Source of the DNA: Berberis thunbergii
Lineage: Eukaryota > Streptophyta > Magnoliopsida > Ranunculales > Berberidaceae
Length of the DNA: 64,000 nucleotides
NCBI GenBank assembly: GCA_003290165.1
Contig: QNQO01009133.1
Location: 124,001-188,000 of the forward strand
Reading direction: 5' to 3'
Position 1 is the first letter of the stretch. Every line of letters begins with the position of its first letter. This document shows positions 43,601-54,001 of the stretch, in pieces. Below the pieces are notes generated by a model. The model made no database searches. It worked only from the letters and a program-made list of their open reading frames with translations, and was not told where the DNA came from. The position numbers were made by a program, and so were the translations under genes.

Positions 43601-43744
43601 GTTCTGGAATCAAGTTCCAACATTGTTTGGACTTGATCAACATCCTTCGTGTATGTTGAACCCCTTTGGGTTTGTGAAGGGCAAAGACTGATATTGCTTG
43701 TGTAATCGGCTCAGATTTTTGAAATCTTTACTGAGGTGGAGAAT

Positions 43745-44429
43745 TGCTGAAAATTGGATGTCGGCAACACAAGAGAACAAAAAAAATTGAAACAAAAGAG
43801 ATGAAGATGAACCTGATTTCGGCATGTCGGCATGAAGTTGTTGACTGGAAGTAGCTGAATCCGCTGGATTTGGGCTGGATCTGATGAATCTGTTGGAAGA
43901 AGAAAAAGGGAGAGAAAGGTGATGGAACCCTCCATCACCGCCTTTCTCCACTGCCAGTAGCAGCTATAAAAGGAGGTTCCCCCTTTTCTTGATCATCGTT
44001 CTTCCCTTTGTATGCTCCTTTGTAAGCTTTGTGAAAAGAGGAAGTTAGGGTTCTTCAACCCTCTTCCTTGTGAGTTATGTAAGAGAGAAAGAAAGTAAAT
44101 TGAGGAGAGATAAAAGAGAGAAAATTTATTTATTTTCTTTGTGAAGGATATATGCACCTTGCGTATTCCATGGTGTCACTTAGACACGTTTGTATTGAAC
44201 GTCATAGAGCTCTCTCCATTTGTATTCTTCGATCTCACTAGTAAAGCTATTCTCTTTGCCCGTGGACATAGGCAAATTTGTCGAATCACGTTAAATTGCT
44301 TGTGCGATACGTGTTTTATTTAATTTTCATTTACTTTACATTGCCTTGTATATAATTTGAATTTATTACTTTCGATTGCAACTATCAATTGTGTTCCGCA
44401 ATTTGTTACGCTTTCACGTGGCGCAAAAA
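43745..44429 (+). repeat. Copia-2 3' LTR
   Basis: Same order of blocks as the 5' LTR, with a small insertion (CCTTTGTATGCTCC) and several substitutions. It ends in an A-run, so the last base is set by the AAGAT duplication. Confidence 0.85.
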
Positions 44430-44600
44430 AAGATCTATGGACAGATATGGTTTATCAAAATTGTCATATTTTACTATTTCTAGTTCCTGAGTTTCTATAA
44501 CAAGTTCTTGTTCTCTCTTCTTCTTCCTGTGCAATCGCCACTTTACCATTGTGAACATCATCTCCATCATCATCATCATCATCTTCTTTTTCTTCTTCAT

Positions 44601-45245
44601 GATTCTATCTCTGATAAACCCTTTGCTTCTAATTACTTTCGTAGCTCTTGATAAGTAGTCCTAGCATGGATGGGGATTAGTATGCAAAATACAGCAATGG
44701 GATTACACTAAACCCATATATATATACTAAAGCTACATATCATACTAACCTTGGTGGGTGATTCTGGAGATTTGCTTGCTCCTCGCTCTCGATGGCGGAA
44801 GAGGGGGTTTTTGTGTGTGTGTGTGTGGTGTGCTTGGGTGTAAAAGAGGGATTTAAGAAGAAGAAGAAATGTTGTGGTTAAGAACTGCCACGGGTTAAGA
44901 GCACCCTACCTGGTCAAGTAAGCAAAAGTTGTGCTTGCTCCTATTTGGAAATCTCCATAGCCTTTTGCAAACCCAGCCTTAGCTTCATCTAGATTAGCCA
45001 CCTTACATGCTTCTAACCACATATGCTCATTTTCTAGACACTCTTCACACCCTTTTCCTATCAATTGCCTTGCATCCTAATCTTCCCCATCTCATCCTCC
45101 AATCTCGCTGCCAAAAATCCACCAGAAAGGGTGCTTTGGATTCAAGAGAGTTGTGGACTTAAGCAACCACCTAATCTTTTAACATTAAGTTATTTAAGTA
45201 CCCTCGAGGATCAACTACATTTAAAGTTGAAATAGAATCAGAAAT
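44601..45245. other. Upstream region of the F-box pseudogene, no other gene seen
   Basis: Contains a (GT)n run at about 44812-44827 and AT-rich DNA. It is likely the former promoter of the minus-strand F-box gene; no TATA was singled out. Confidence 0.4.
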
Positions 45246-45250
45246 CATAT

Positions 45251-45517
45251 TATTAGGAAATACATCCTATTGTTAGGAAAATATCTTCCATTGTTAGGAA
45301 ATATATCCTATTGTTAGGAAAATATATTTTAGCATATTGTGTTGCAAGTTTTATGGGGTTAGAAGTTTTATGGGGTTAGGAAACTTTCCGATGGCTAGTG
45401 ATTTGTTTCCTTGGTTTGGGAGGTTTCCTAGTGTATGGTGGTTTCCTATTGTATTTTGACTATAGTATTTATATTGCTGATGAATGAATGAAAGACAACT
45501 TGACCTTAATCTTGTCA
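45251..45517 (+). repeat. Copia-3 5' LTR
   Basis: Starts TATTAGGAAATAC (the canonical TG tip appears mutated) and ends CTTGTCA. It contains four AATAT(C/A)..TCC(A/T)TTGTTAGGAAA-type subrepeats at its left end. Confidence 0.88.
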
Positions 45518-45529
45518 TGGTATCAGAGC
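45518..45529 (+). promoter_or_regulatory. Copia-3 primer-binding site
   Basis: TGGTATCAGAGC immediately after the LTR. Only four bases (CAAA) separate it from the ATG of the SNARE-derived frame, so the usual leader is missing. Confidence 0.92.
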
Positions 45530-45533
45530 CAAA

Positions 45534-47591
45534 ATGGACCTTGAGGCGAAAAGCTTGCAGCCAAGTGTAAAAGCTGCCCTTCTTGCAAAGATAAGGGAAT
45601 ACAAATCTGATCTGAACAATTTGAAACGTGAAGTAAAAAATCTTACTTCAGAAAATCAGGCTTCGCGAGAAGAGTTGTTAGAGTCTGGAATTGCAGATAC
45701 GCAAATGGTGTCTGCCGACCAAAAAGGAAGATTATTAATGTCGACAGAGAGATTAAATCAGTCCTGTGACAGAATCAAGGAGAGTAGAAGAACTATGTTG
45801 GAGACAGAAGAGTTGGGTGTTTCAATCTTACAAGATTTGCATCAACAGTGTCAGTCCCTCCTTCATGCTCACAACACGCTTCATGGTGTGGATGACAGCA
45901 CATCTCTTGGGAAGCCGAACCCCGCTCCTGCTGCGCAACCTCTTCCAGGTTTTTCTGTCGAACAATGGCAGGCTCTCATGGCCGTTTTCGGCACTCCTCA
46001 CCCTCCCCCTAATCGGTTGAATGGCAAGTGGATTATTGACACTGGGTGCTCCAATCATGTTACGGGAAATTTGTCGTATTTGTCGGATCTAAGAACTGTG
46101 ACTCCCTGTTCTATTGGCCTCCCGGATGGTCAGAACGTTGTTGCCTTGAAGGAAGGAATTGTCAAGCTTACTGACAAAATTATTCTTAACCATGTTCTTT
46201 ATGTTCCAAAATTAAATTGTAATTTAATTTCGGCTTCACAATTGAGTGATGATATAAATTGTGAATTCATAACTAACTCCGACTTGTGTGCTATCCAGGA
46301 CCGACACACGAGGGAGGTGATTGGAACGGGTGACAGAAGGGATGGACTATACTACTTACGGGAGGAGACAAAAGTGAAAGCAGTTTCAGTTGCTCCTTCA
46401 ACTTCTTTGGAGCTATGGCATCGCAGATTGGGGCATCCTTCCGAGAAAGTGGTGAAGTTGCTTCCTTTTTTTAGCAATTCTAGTGGTAACTTGAATAAAG
46501 CATGTGAAGTTTGTCATCATGCTAAACATTCTAGGGATAGTTTTCAGTTAAGTGACAATAAATCTACTCGCATTTTCGAGTTAGTCCATTGTGATTTATG
46601 GGGGCCATATGATACACCCTCGTCTTGTGGGGCTCACTATTTTTTAACATTAGTGGATGACTTCTCCCACGCTGTGTGGATCTATCTGTCAGTTGATAAA
46701 ACAGAGGTTTTTAAAATGTTTATGTCCTTTATATCTATGATTGATAGACAGTTTTCTCAGAAATTTAAGATTGTTCGTACTGATAATGGTACTGAATTTA
46801 ATTGCCTCAAAGATTATTTTTTGGTCAATGGAATTCTGTTTCAAACTTCTTGTGTGGGGACTCCTCAACAAAATGGCCGGGCAGAAAGGAAACATAAACA
46901 CATTTTGAATGTTTCTCGGGCACTACGATTTCAGGGTGGTCTAGCGCTTTATTTTTGGGGGGAATGTGCCCTTGCCGCTGCTCATATAATCAATCGGACA
47001 CCTTCTAGTATTCTTGGCAATAAAACTCCATATGAAGTATTGTTTGGTGATCCGCCTTCCTTTGGTGAATTGCGTGTTTTCGGTTCTCTGTGCTTCGCCC
47101 ATAATCAGAAGGCAAAGGGTGATAAGTTTGCCAGTAGGAGTCGTAAATGTGTATTTGTGAGATATCCATTTGGCAAGAAGGGTTGGTATTTGTTTGATTT
47201 GGACAAACAAGATTTTTTTGTGTCTAGGGATGTCGCGTTTTATGAGAATGTGTTCCCATATCTTGATGTTGAGGCTACTAATTTTGCTGCTCGCAATGAC
47301 ATTCATGGTGATCTGCATGAAGGGGTGGTTGTGGATTTTTCGGATTTTTTAGAAAATGATGAGGAGGTGCAGCAAGTACGCCCTCCCACGCCCAGGGGTG
47401 CTCCAGACCAGCAGCCGCAGACCACCACACAGCTGCAGCCGCCGCCACAGGCCACCACACTGTCCACACCCAGGCCTGCTCCAGCCCAGCAGCCGCGAGC
47501 CATACCACAACCCACCGCCACGCCGTTGCAGCTCGTGCTCCCTGCACCGCAGCCACAGGTGTTGCCTACGCCTTCTCATACGGATGATTAA
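45534..47591 (+). CDS. VTI1 Qb-SNARE fragment fused in frame to copia protease-integrase
   Basis: One open frame of 685 codons. Residues 1-121 (MDLEAKSLQPSVKAALLA, SREELLESGIADTQM, SADQKGRLLMSTERL, SRRTMLETEELGVSILQD, LLHAHNTLHGVDD) match the middle of plant VTI1 v-SNAREs, which drive fusion at the trans-Golgi and vacuole. They cover the end of the Habc bundle and most of the SNARE motif, and lack the N-terminal helix and membrane anchor. No intron interrupts it, so it came from spliced RNA. From residue 122 the copia part starts (SLGKPNPAP): protease IIDTG at 167-171, GAG-pre-integrase zinc region (LWHRRLGHPS, CEVCHHAKH), integrase core (HCDLWGPYD, DNGTEFN, GTPQQNGRAERKH) and a Gln/Pro-rich end before TAA and a G-run. 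The frame being fully open suggests recent origin. Whether it is expressed is unknown. Confidence 0.93.
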   Translation: MDLEAKSLQPSVKAALLAKIREYKSDLNNLKREVKNLTSENQASREELLESGIADTQMVSADQKGRLLMSTERLNQSCDRIKESRRTMLETEELGVSILQDLHQQCQSLLHAHNTLHGVDDSTSLGKPNPAPAAQPLPGFSVEQWQALMAVFGTPHPPPNRLNGKWIIDTGCSNHVTGNLSYLSDLRTVTPCSIGLPDGQNVVALKEGIVKLTDKIILNHVLYVPKLNCNLISASQLSDDINCEFITNSDLCAIQDRHTREVIGTGDRRDGLYYLREETKVKAVSVAPSTSLELWHRRLGHPSEKVVKLLPFFSNSSGNLNKACEVCHHAKHSRDSFQLSDNKSTRIFELVHCDLWGPYDTPSSCGAHYFLTLVDDFSHAVWIYLSVDKTEVFKMFMSFISMIDRQFSQKFKIVRTDNGTEFNCLKDYFLVNGILFQTSCVGTPQQNGRAERKHKHILNVSRALRFQGGLALYFWGECALAAAHIINRTPSSILGNKTPYEVLFGDPPSFGELRVFGSLCFAHNQKAKGDKFASRSRKCVFVRYPFGKKGWYLFDLDKQDFFVSRDVAFYENVFPYLDVEATNFAARNDIHGDLHEGVVVDFSDFLENDEEVQQVRPPTPRGAPDQQPQTTTQLQPPPQATTLSTPRPAPAQQPRAIPQPTATPLQLVLPAPQPQVLPTPSHTDD

Positions 47592-49380
47592 GGGGGGGGG
47601 GTAGTGTCGGGAGATGCTCCGCCAAGTGAGCATTTAGGTCATGGCTTTCGGGAAAAGTATTCTTCGGTTAAGCTACGTGACTTTGTTACACACACTACGG
47701 TGAAAAAAATAGTTCATCCTCCGCTTCACCTGCTTCTACATCTTCACCTCCCTCAGGTACACCTTATCCTATAGCACATTATGTTAGTTGTAACAGTTTT
47801 TCTGTGAAACACCAAAATTTTATTGCAGCTATTACAGCTGGAAGAGAGCCACAATCTTTTAAGGAGGCTGTAAAAGATGCAGGGTGGCGCGCCGCTATGC
47901 AAGAGGAGATGCGGGCCTTGGAAGACAATGGGACGTGGACTATGGAAAAGTTGCCTTCAGGGAAGAAGGCTCTTGGTAATCAATGGTTGTATAAGATAAA
48001 GTACAAATCTGATGCTCGTATTGAGAGATTGAAGGCTCGTTTGGTTGTTTTCGGTAATCATCAGACCGAAGAGATAGATTATGACGAGACATTCGCTCCA
48101 GTGCCAAGATGACGACTGTCTGCGCATTCCTTACAATTGCGGCTTCTAAAAATTGGGAGTTGCATCAGATGGATGTACACAATGTTTTCCTGCACGGGGA
48201 TCTAGATGAGGAGGTCTATATGAAACTCCCTCCTGGCTTTATCTCTGATGAACCTGGTTTAGTGTGTCGGTTGCGTAAATCTCTATATGGATTGAAACAG
48301 GCTCCTAGATGTTGGTTTGCTAAGCTCGTGTCAGCTTTCAAAGGGTATGGTTTTTTACAGTCCTATTCTGATTATTCCCTTTTTACTTATAAGAAGGGGC
48401 CGGTTCAAATTAATGTGCTCGTGTATGTTGATGATTTAATACTCTCTGGGAATGATTATGCTGCTTTGGCTCTGTTTAAAAGCTACCTTGGCTCCTGTTT
48501 TCATATGAAGGACCTCGGGGTCCTTAAATACTTCCTTGGTATTGAGGTTGCTCGCAGCTCTGCAGGGTTGTTTCTTTGTCAACATAAATATGCACTTGAT
48601 ATTATTTCGGAGGTGGGTCTCTTGGGTTCGAAGCCTGCTATGTCTCCGATCGAACAAAACCATCAACTGGCGCGTGCCACGGGTTCTCTTCTCTCAGATC
48701 CTGAGTCTTATAGGCGCCTGGTGGGGCGTTTGGTTTATTTGGCGGTCACACATCCTGATTTGACATACTCGGTTCATGTGCTATCTCAGTTTATGCAGCA
48801 ACCGCGACAGGAGCATTGGGATGCTGCATTGCGCGTTGTCCGCTATTTGAAAGGTACTCCAGGTTACGGTATTCTCCTGCGCTCGGATAGTGACTTGACT
48901 TTGCAAGGTTGGTGTGATTCTGATTGGGCCGCTTGCCCTATTACTCGGAGGTCCCTGATGGGGTGGTTGGTGTTTCTGGGCCATTCTCCGATTGCTTGGA
49001 AAACTAAGAAGCAACATACTGTTTCTCATTCTTCGACTGAGGCGGAATATCGCTCTATGGCCGCCATAACGTGTGAGTTGAAATGGTTGAAAGGTTTATT
49101 ATTGAGTTTAGAGGTACTTCATCCCAAGGTCGTTCCCCTCTTTTGTGATAGTCAGTCTGCCATATATATTGCGCAGAACCCCGTCTTCCATGAACGTACG
49201 AAGCATATTGAAGTTGATTGTCACTTCGTTCGTGATGCCATTCAGGATGGTCTTATTGCTCCTTCTTATGTGCCGACGACTGATCAGTTGGCAGACATTT
49301 TCACAAAGGCTTTGGGCAAATCGCAGTTCGATTATCTCCTTGGCAAGTTGGGCATTCTTAACCCTCATGCTCCAACTTGA
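47592..49380 (+). pseudogene. Copia-3 reverse transcriptase / RNase H region, frame-broken
   Basis: After the TAA and G-run the coding continues in other frames: SVKLRDFVTHTTVKK, a shift at an A-run near 47703, KHQNFIAAITAGREP onward to 48112, then a one-base loss near 48103 after ETFAPV. From 48109 to 49380 the frame is open for 423 codons: QMDVHNVFLHGDLDEEVYMK, YGLKQAPRCWFAKL, catalytic YVDD (residues 106-109), RNase H CDSDWAACPITRRSLM, HSSTEAEYRSMA, LFCDSQSAIYIA, ending HAPT. Mostly intact chemistry motifs but not continuous with the upstream frame. Confidence 0.9.
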
Positions 49381-49386
49381 GGGGGG

Positions 49387-49637
49387 TATATAGGAAATAC
49401 ATCCTATTGTTAGGAAAATATCTTCCATTGTTAGGAAATATATCCTATTGTTAGGAAAATATATTTTAGCATATTGTGTTGCAAGTTTTATGGGGTTAAA
49501 AAACTTTCCGATGGCTAGTGATTTGTTTCCTTGGTTTGGAAGGTTTCCTAGTATATGGTGGTTTCCTATTATATTTTGACTACAGTATTTATATTGTTGA
49601 TGAATGAATGAAAGACATCTTGGCCTTAATCTTGTCA
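49387..49637 (+). repeat. Copia-3 3' LTR
   Basis: Starts TATATAGGAAATAC after the purine tract and ends CTTGTCA, followed by the CATAT duplication. Confidence 0.88.
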
Positions 49638-50023
49638 CATATTCAACTACAAAGGTAAAATACCACCTCTTTCTTCTGAACTCATATCCATTGATGTATC
49701 AAAGGTAATGATTACACATTGGATCATGGATGGCTTTATCAATTCTGTTTCATGTGTTAGCTCAGCTGTGAAAGACGTAAGTTATTGGCCGGTGGACGAT
49801 CAACTTCAGTGATGGTAAGAGTGCCATGTTGAAAGTCCAATAAGTAGATAACATAAGTTCTCAGTCAACCACACATGAATTATTTGTTTATGTACTATAC
49901 TGTGATAACCAATTATTGTGATTTCGTCTTTTGAAGTAATATCAGTTTCTAATTTTAGGAAATATTTCATTATATGTAGGAACCACAAGTAATTTCGGTT
50001 TCTAATTTTAGGAAATAAATTTT

Positions 50024-50550
50024 GAAACAAGGTGATGTTAATGTCAATAGTTACACTTGACTTGATGTTGCTTGTAAAACTCATGCATTGTTTTCTCAGT
50101 CAGTGTTTTTTACTTGCCTACTGAACTTGATCAGAAACAACAATGGAAACCCTTTTAGCTCATTCACAGTAAAATACTTGTAAAGCTCTTAGTGCATTCA
50201 CCTTTGGTACAAAACAAAATTTTTGCAAGCATACTTTATTGTATTATTTGCTGAAACTGTAAATCTGAGTCCACAATCATACCGGCAATAATTTTAGCAG
50301 CAATTATCATTGAAATTAATAACTAATTTTATTGGGGAATAACACCGACTTATTCTCTCAGAGTTTACATAATTTCAGACTGACACCCGGACTTTGAAAC
50401 AAGAACATCGTCACTATCTGCATACATCCATTCTCCATCACGAATCAGAGCTCTTGTAATGTAGACAGGGACATGTTTTTCACCAACGCTCTTTTTGCTT
50501 GATTTCTAAGGATGAGATGTCAAAGCTCTAACACCAATATCATGCCAATG
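50024..50550. repeat. Segmental duplication, copy 2 (partner at 18877-19370)
   Basis: Direct-orientation copy of the 18.9-19.4 kb segment with many substitutions and small indels. It ends at ACACCAATATCATG, where a SINE-like sequence begins. Lies just downstream of copia-3. Confidence 0.85.
50355..50548 (-). pseudogene. RraA-like relic, second copy (3' part)
   Basis: Minus strand reads GVRALTSHP, a stop, then KSSKKSVGEKHVPVYI and LIRDGEWMYADSDD. It corresponds to the last third of the pseudogene at 19202-19926. The premature stop (TAG where the other copy has TTG) and the changed C-terminus show decay. It is part of the segmental duplication. Confidence 0.75.
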
Positions 50551-50690
50551 GTGTTATGGTCGAGTGGTTAGGGTTGTGTGGGTTTATCCCTCACATCCTA
50601 AGTTCGAGACCCATCGGCGGCATAGTTACTTTCTTATAGTGTTGACCTGTAGGTCGCATCGCATTTGCCGTCGGTTATGGACATTTGAAA
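50550..50690 (+). mobile_element. Possible tRNA-derived SINE head
   Basis: GGTCGAGTGGTTAGGG (A-box-like) is followed about 45 bp later by AGTTCGAGACCC (B-box-like), the RNA polymerase III promoter spacing of tRNA-derived SINEs. It begins exactly where the segmental duplication ends. No poly(A) or target duplication found. A degenerate tRNA pseudogene is the alternative; a functional tRNA is unlikely. Confidence 0.45.
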
Positions 50691-53600
50691 TAGTTTAAAC
50701 GACAATTTCAAACCATATTTTCTTTCTCATTACAAGTATACATTTTTTTTATAGAAGTTTCTAAGGGAATACTTCGAATTTGTTTTTTTGCAGTATCCAT
50801 ATTTTGTTGTATCCTGAAAGTGATTTTCCAAGAACCCTTTAGCAATCTCAATTGAGTGGGGGCAAATAACACTTTAAGAAAACAATTCAAATCGTACCTC
50901 AAAGTCGTCTTTGATTTGTTCTCTATTTTCTTTCCTATTCCAACAAAAATGGACTAAATGGTTTTGTCATAACAGCTCTAAATCAAATTTCAAAGTGAAG
51001 TGATTTGTGAAGCACACACAATATGGTGGGTTGGGCTTGTCCTCAAATTATTTTCATCACATATAGCAATGGCATGAAAAAAAAAAAAAGGTTATGATTG
51101 AAAGCTTGGGATTTTGAGGGTTGAGATTCATTATCTATTGTGATATGTTTGTAAACATGACACATGTAAAATGGCAAATGAAAAGCAACATAAAGTGTAA
51201 AAGGCACCGACTATTTGGCACCATGACTTACTCTTACCACATCACCCAAATTTTTTTTTTTGAATTTTACCGCCTCTCCCACACACCCATTTAAACCACT
51301 ATTAATATTTTTCTTCTCTCACCCTCTCTTTTCAAGAACAACAACAACAACATGGAAGGGGGTAGCGAGAAAGGGCGATCGATTGTGAGGGACAGTGAGA
51401 AACGACCGACGAGAGATAAAATAGATGGAGCCATAGCAGCCACTATCAGCCATTATGCATCTTCTATCTTCTTCTCCTTTCCCTCTCCCAGATCTCCAAC
51501 TATCTCTTTTTCTCCCACTATCTCTTTGTTCCCCTCTCTTTTTATACATAGGTCGTCGCCCATTTCCTTCTCATCCCCTTTGCACTCTGTTTTTTTTCAC
51601 CCTAGCGGCGGACCATGCGAGGATGGGTTCCCCACTCGCACGAGCCGCTGCAATGGCAAAAAAATTTAGGATTTTTTGAGTTTGGTTCTCATTGGTTTAT
51701 ATCCAATTGAGTTTAACCCTCCTTTAAATTTTAATTGAGTCTAACCCTCATTTTATAAAGGATCTGTTAGGTCAACTACGTTGACTGATAAATATTGATT
51801 TAATGACTAAAATACCCTACATTAAATGCACATGCCTTGCATGTGCAAACTCCATAAAATGCAGAAAAACTTGGATTATTAATGTCAATCTTGAGATAAT
51901 CCTAGGTCTGAAAATTGAAGAATTAAAAACCCCAAGTCTATCCATCTTCTCCACCTTTTCATTCTCTTCTCTACGTGACTTTAATAATCACTCTCAGTTG
52001 TCTAATACACACAACTTGAATCACTTGAAAATGTTTTGAAATGAGCAAGTTATGGTCATTTTACTAAAGTTGCGCAGATAAGGAAAATGTGACATGATGA
52101 AATCGAGTAGAAATCCTGTAAAGGCTCCATATCTTGTGTTTCTTCGACTTCGTCTTCAATTTCGATTAGAGATGATGGAGAGGATATACGAGGGGGTGCC
52201 AAGAAGAAAAGTGGTGATGAGAAGAGAGGAAGTTGGGAGGGGAGAAAAAACTTTCCATCGTTTTGAATTTGGGATGGGATAAAGATTTGAGTTTTCTTTT
52301 TATGTGCGGTGTGGAAGAGAACTGTGGTATGGGACAAAAAGTGCATAGTATGGGAAAGAAAAAATTATATGGGTAGTGTGAGTGAGAGTAAATTGCGATG
52401 TCAAATAGTCGCTGCCAACTTAAAATGAATGCGTAGAATGTGCATGTGACGGAGAGATAAAATATTGTGTTTTCTTATTTATTAAAATGAAAATTATCAT
52501 AACTATCTACATAGTTGTAGAATTTTGATGAACTTGATATCGTTAAAATACATTTTGAAGATCTTTCCAATAAAACAAATGATCAATACATTTAAAACAT
52601 GCATTTCACATCGTATGCATTTCAAAAAATAGTAATAATAATAACGCATTTCTCGCCACGAGTATGCAACAAAGAAATCTAATATATGGTGCTCTCTATA
52701 CACAAGTACAACGGGCCGAGGCAAGAACGAACTACTTATCCTGAAAGTCGAAATTGTCGAGGACAAGGATAACCAATGATGATGATAACAAATGATATGA
52801 TGATAGAATGGTTTGTATTTTTTCTGACCAACCGTGCCTTCCAAGGCAACTTCAACTACTCCATGTATGTCCATTATCCACCACACCCAGTTTAGTATTC
52901 ATGTTTAACCTACATTTGATACCCTTCCCATGTTCTTTTTGGCATAATATTTTAAAAAATAAACACTGATGTTCCAATTTTTATATCGAAGACTTCGCCT
53001 ATTATTTGCATTGACTGTGTGGCCTTTTAATATCTTAATTGGATATTTTGTATTTATGTTTTTTTCAGTTTATTCTTACTGTGGATGCTCCTCTGCATTT
53101 TTCAAAGTAGTTTGCTGACATACTTCTGGCGGATCCATCCTTCCTCCAATAATTTTACACGCATTCCAGAACAAAAGATACCTAATCATTTTGCAGCAGC
53201 AATAGAAGAGGTTCGACTCCTCTCCACTAAATGTCAGTCATTCCCATCGTAAAATAAAGGACAACCAGACTCTCCAGTCTCCACCTTTTTTTAAGTTCCC
53301 CTTGTACCATCATACAAGAAAATATGATGCCAGTGCATGGAGGTGTCCGACCTAATGCCACCTGGAGCAACTGCAAAGCAGATCAGGCAATTTGTAAGAA
53401 CCAGTCCATTAGTATTGCTCTGACACCAGCAGACTTGGTAAAGGTCTTACTAGGTGTGGGGGATGGAGTCCAGCCATATCGAGAGGAAGCACCTAAGGGG
53501 AAGTAAAGAGTTAAGGTTAGACCTTCGAAGTAGAAGGGAGGACGACTGTATTGATCTTGCCCTATTGGTGTCTGGCTCCAACCTCCACAGCTGCCCCTAT

Positions 53601-54001
53601 CTCCAAATGTACCCTCAAGAAATCCTTTGGTGCACAATTAGGAGAATTCATTCAAGCACACGACCTTTTGTCCAAATATCCTCGTTACTTGACACTGCAA
53701 TGCTACATCAATTAAAATTGACACCACGAGTGTACTGTGTTTGATAAGCTATTTTTACCACAATCAAAATCACAGCATCTACTGTTATATATAATTCAGA
53801 TAAAAGAAATGTACATTCTTCAGCAACAGATATTGATTCCACTGTATACAGAACTTCATTTATATCCATAGCCTGTACAAGGTATTATGAAGCAACCTGA
53901 GAAACTGTTACAGCAACCAAAACCTGATAATGAACCAAGCACAGATTTCATCAAACAAGTAAACCAGAAGAATCTTTCAACCAAGCATGGCCATACACCT
54001 G
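50691..54001. other. Intergenic, no gene recognised
   Basis: Holds a CT-rich region with a 105-codon frame at 51352-51669 (no family), the second copy of dispersed repeat C at about 51990-52440, and near 51612-51640 a hairpin-like motif (ATGGGTTCCCCACTCGCACGAG) shared with 58.7-58.9 kb. 53324-53506 has an unrecognised open frame. Confidence 0.35.

Larger units (their letters stand above)
38861..44429 (+). mobile_element. Copia-2: degenerate Tnt1/Tork-type copia element
   Basis: 5' LTR 38861-39565 (starts TGTTGAAAACTGG), 3' LTR 43745-44429 (starts TGCTGAAAATTGG). The 5-bp target duplication AAGAT is exact at 38856-38860 and 44430-44434. The primer-binding site is at 39569-39580. Internal coding remnants are all in the same order as an intact element. 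It is inserted within the F-box region of a minus-strand gene. The LTRs differ by substitutions and short indels, so the insertion is not recent. Confidence 0.92.
36400..44600 (-). pseudogene. F-box protein gene broken by a hAT-like element and a copia element
   Basis: Minus strand. The ATG at 44600 opens MKKKKKMMMMMMEMM and runs to DKPYLSIDL at 44430. After removing copia-2 (38861-44429) and one AAGAT duplication, the frame continues from 38860 as IIQELFPRLDFKDLLGLKRS then YKLWCSMLSDPTF: an F-box, the SKP1-binding module of SCF ubiquitin ligases. Down to 38571 the text FEHNLLQPNRLIESC leads to a stop, but a shifted frame from 38540 continues as F-box-associated domain (DQLYICNLITHCVKIL, then YRWGLVYDSSIRKYKVF and VVLTLG). 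The hAT-like insertion follows, and beyond it at 36640-36440 comes GSSKGKLQWMAKTNLVHH then LIICSIDIAREIC. Both insertions, the stop/frameshift near 38560 and small frame changes near 36560 make it non-functional. A (CAT)n run encodes the Met tract. Confidence 0.82.
45251..49637 (+). mobile_element. Copia-3: Ty1/copia element carrying a host VTI1 SNARE fragment
   Basis: 5' LTR 45251-45517, 3' LTR 49387-49637. The 5-bp duplication CATAT is exact at 45246-45250 and 49638-49642. PBS at 45518; purine tract GAGGGGGG at 49379-49386. The LTRs differ mainly by an extra GTTTTATGGGGTTAGAA unit in the 5' copy. Pol is close to that of copia-1. Gag is absent and a SNARE-derived segment occupies its place. 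Pol has only a few breaks, so this is the youngest-looking of the three copia elements. Confidence 0.93.

Noticed and set aside
47278..47633. Minus-strand Ala/Gly/Cys-rich frames opposite the copia-3 integrase end
   Set aside because: They are antisense to the Gln/Pro-rich end of the real frame and have no independent support.
50550..50690. A functional tRNA gene
   Set aside because: Box-like motifs are present but an acceptor stem and anticodon arm could not be paired convincingly; a SINE head fits better.
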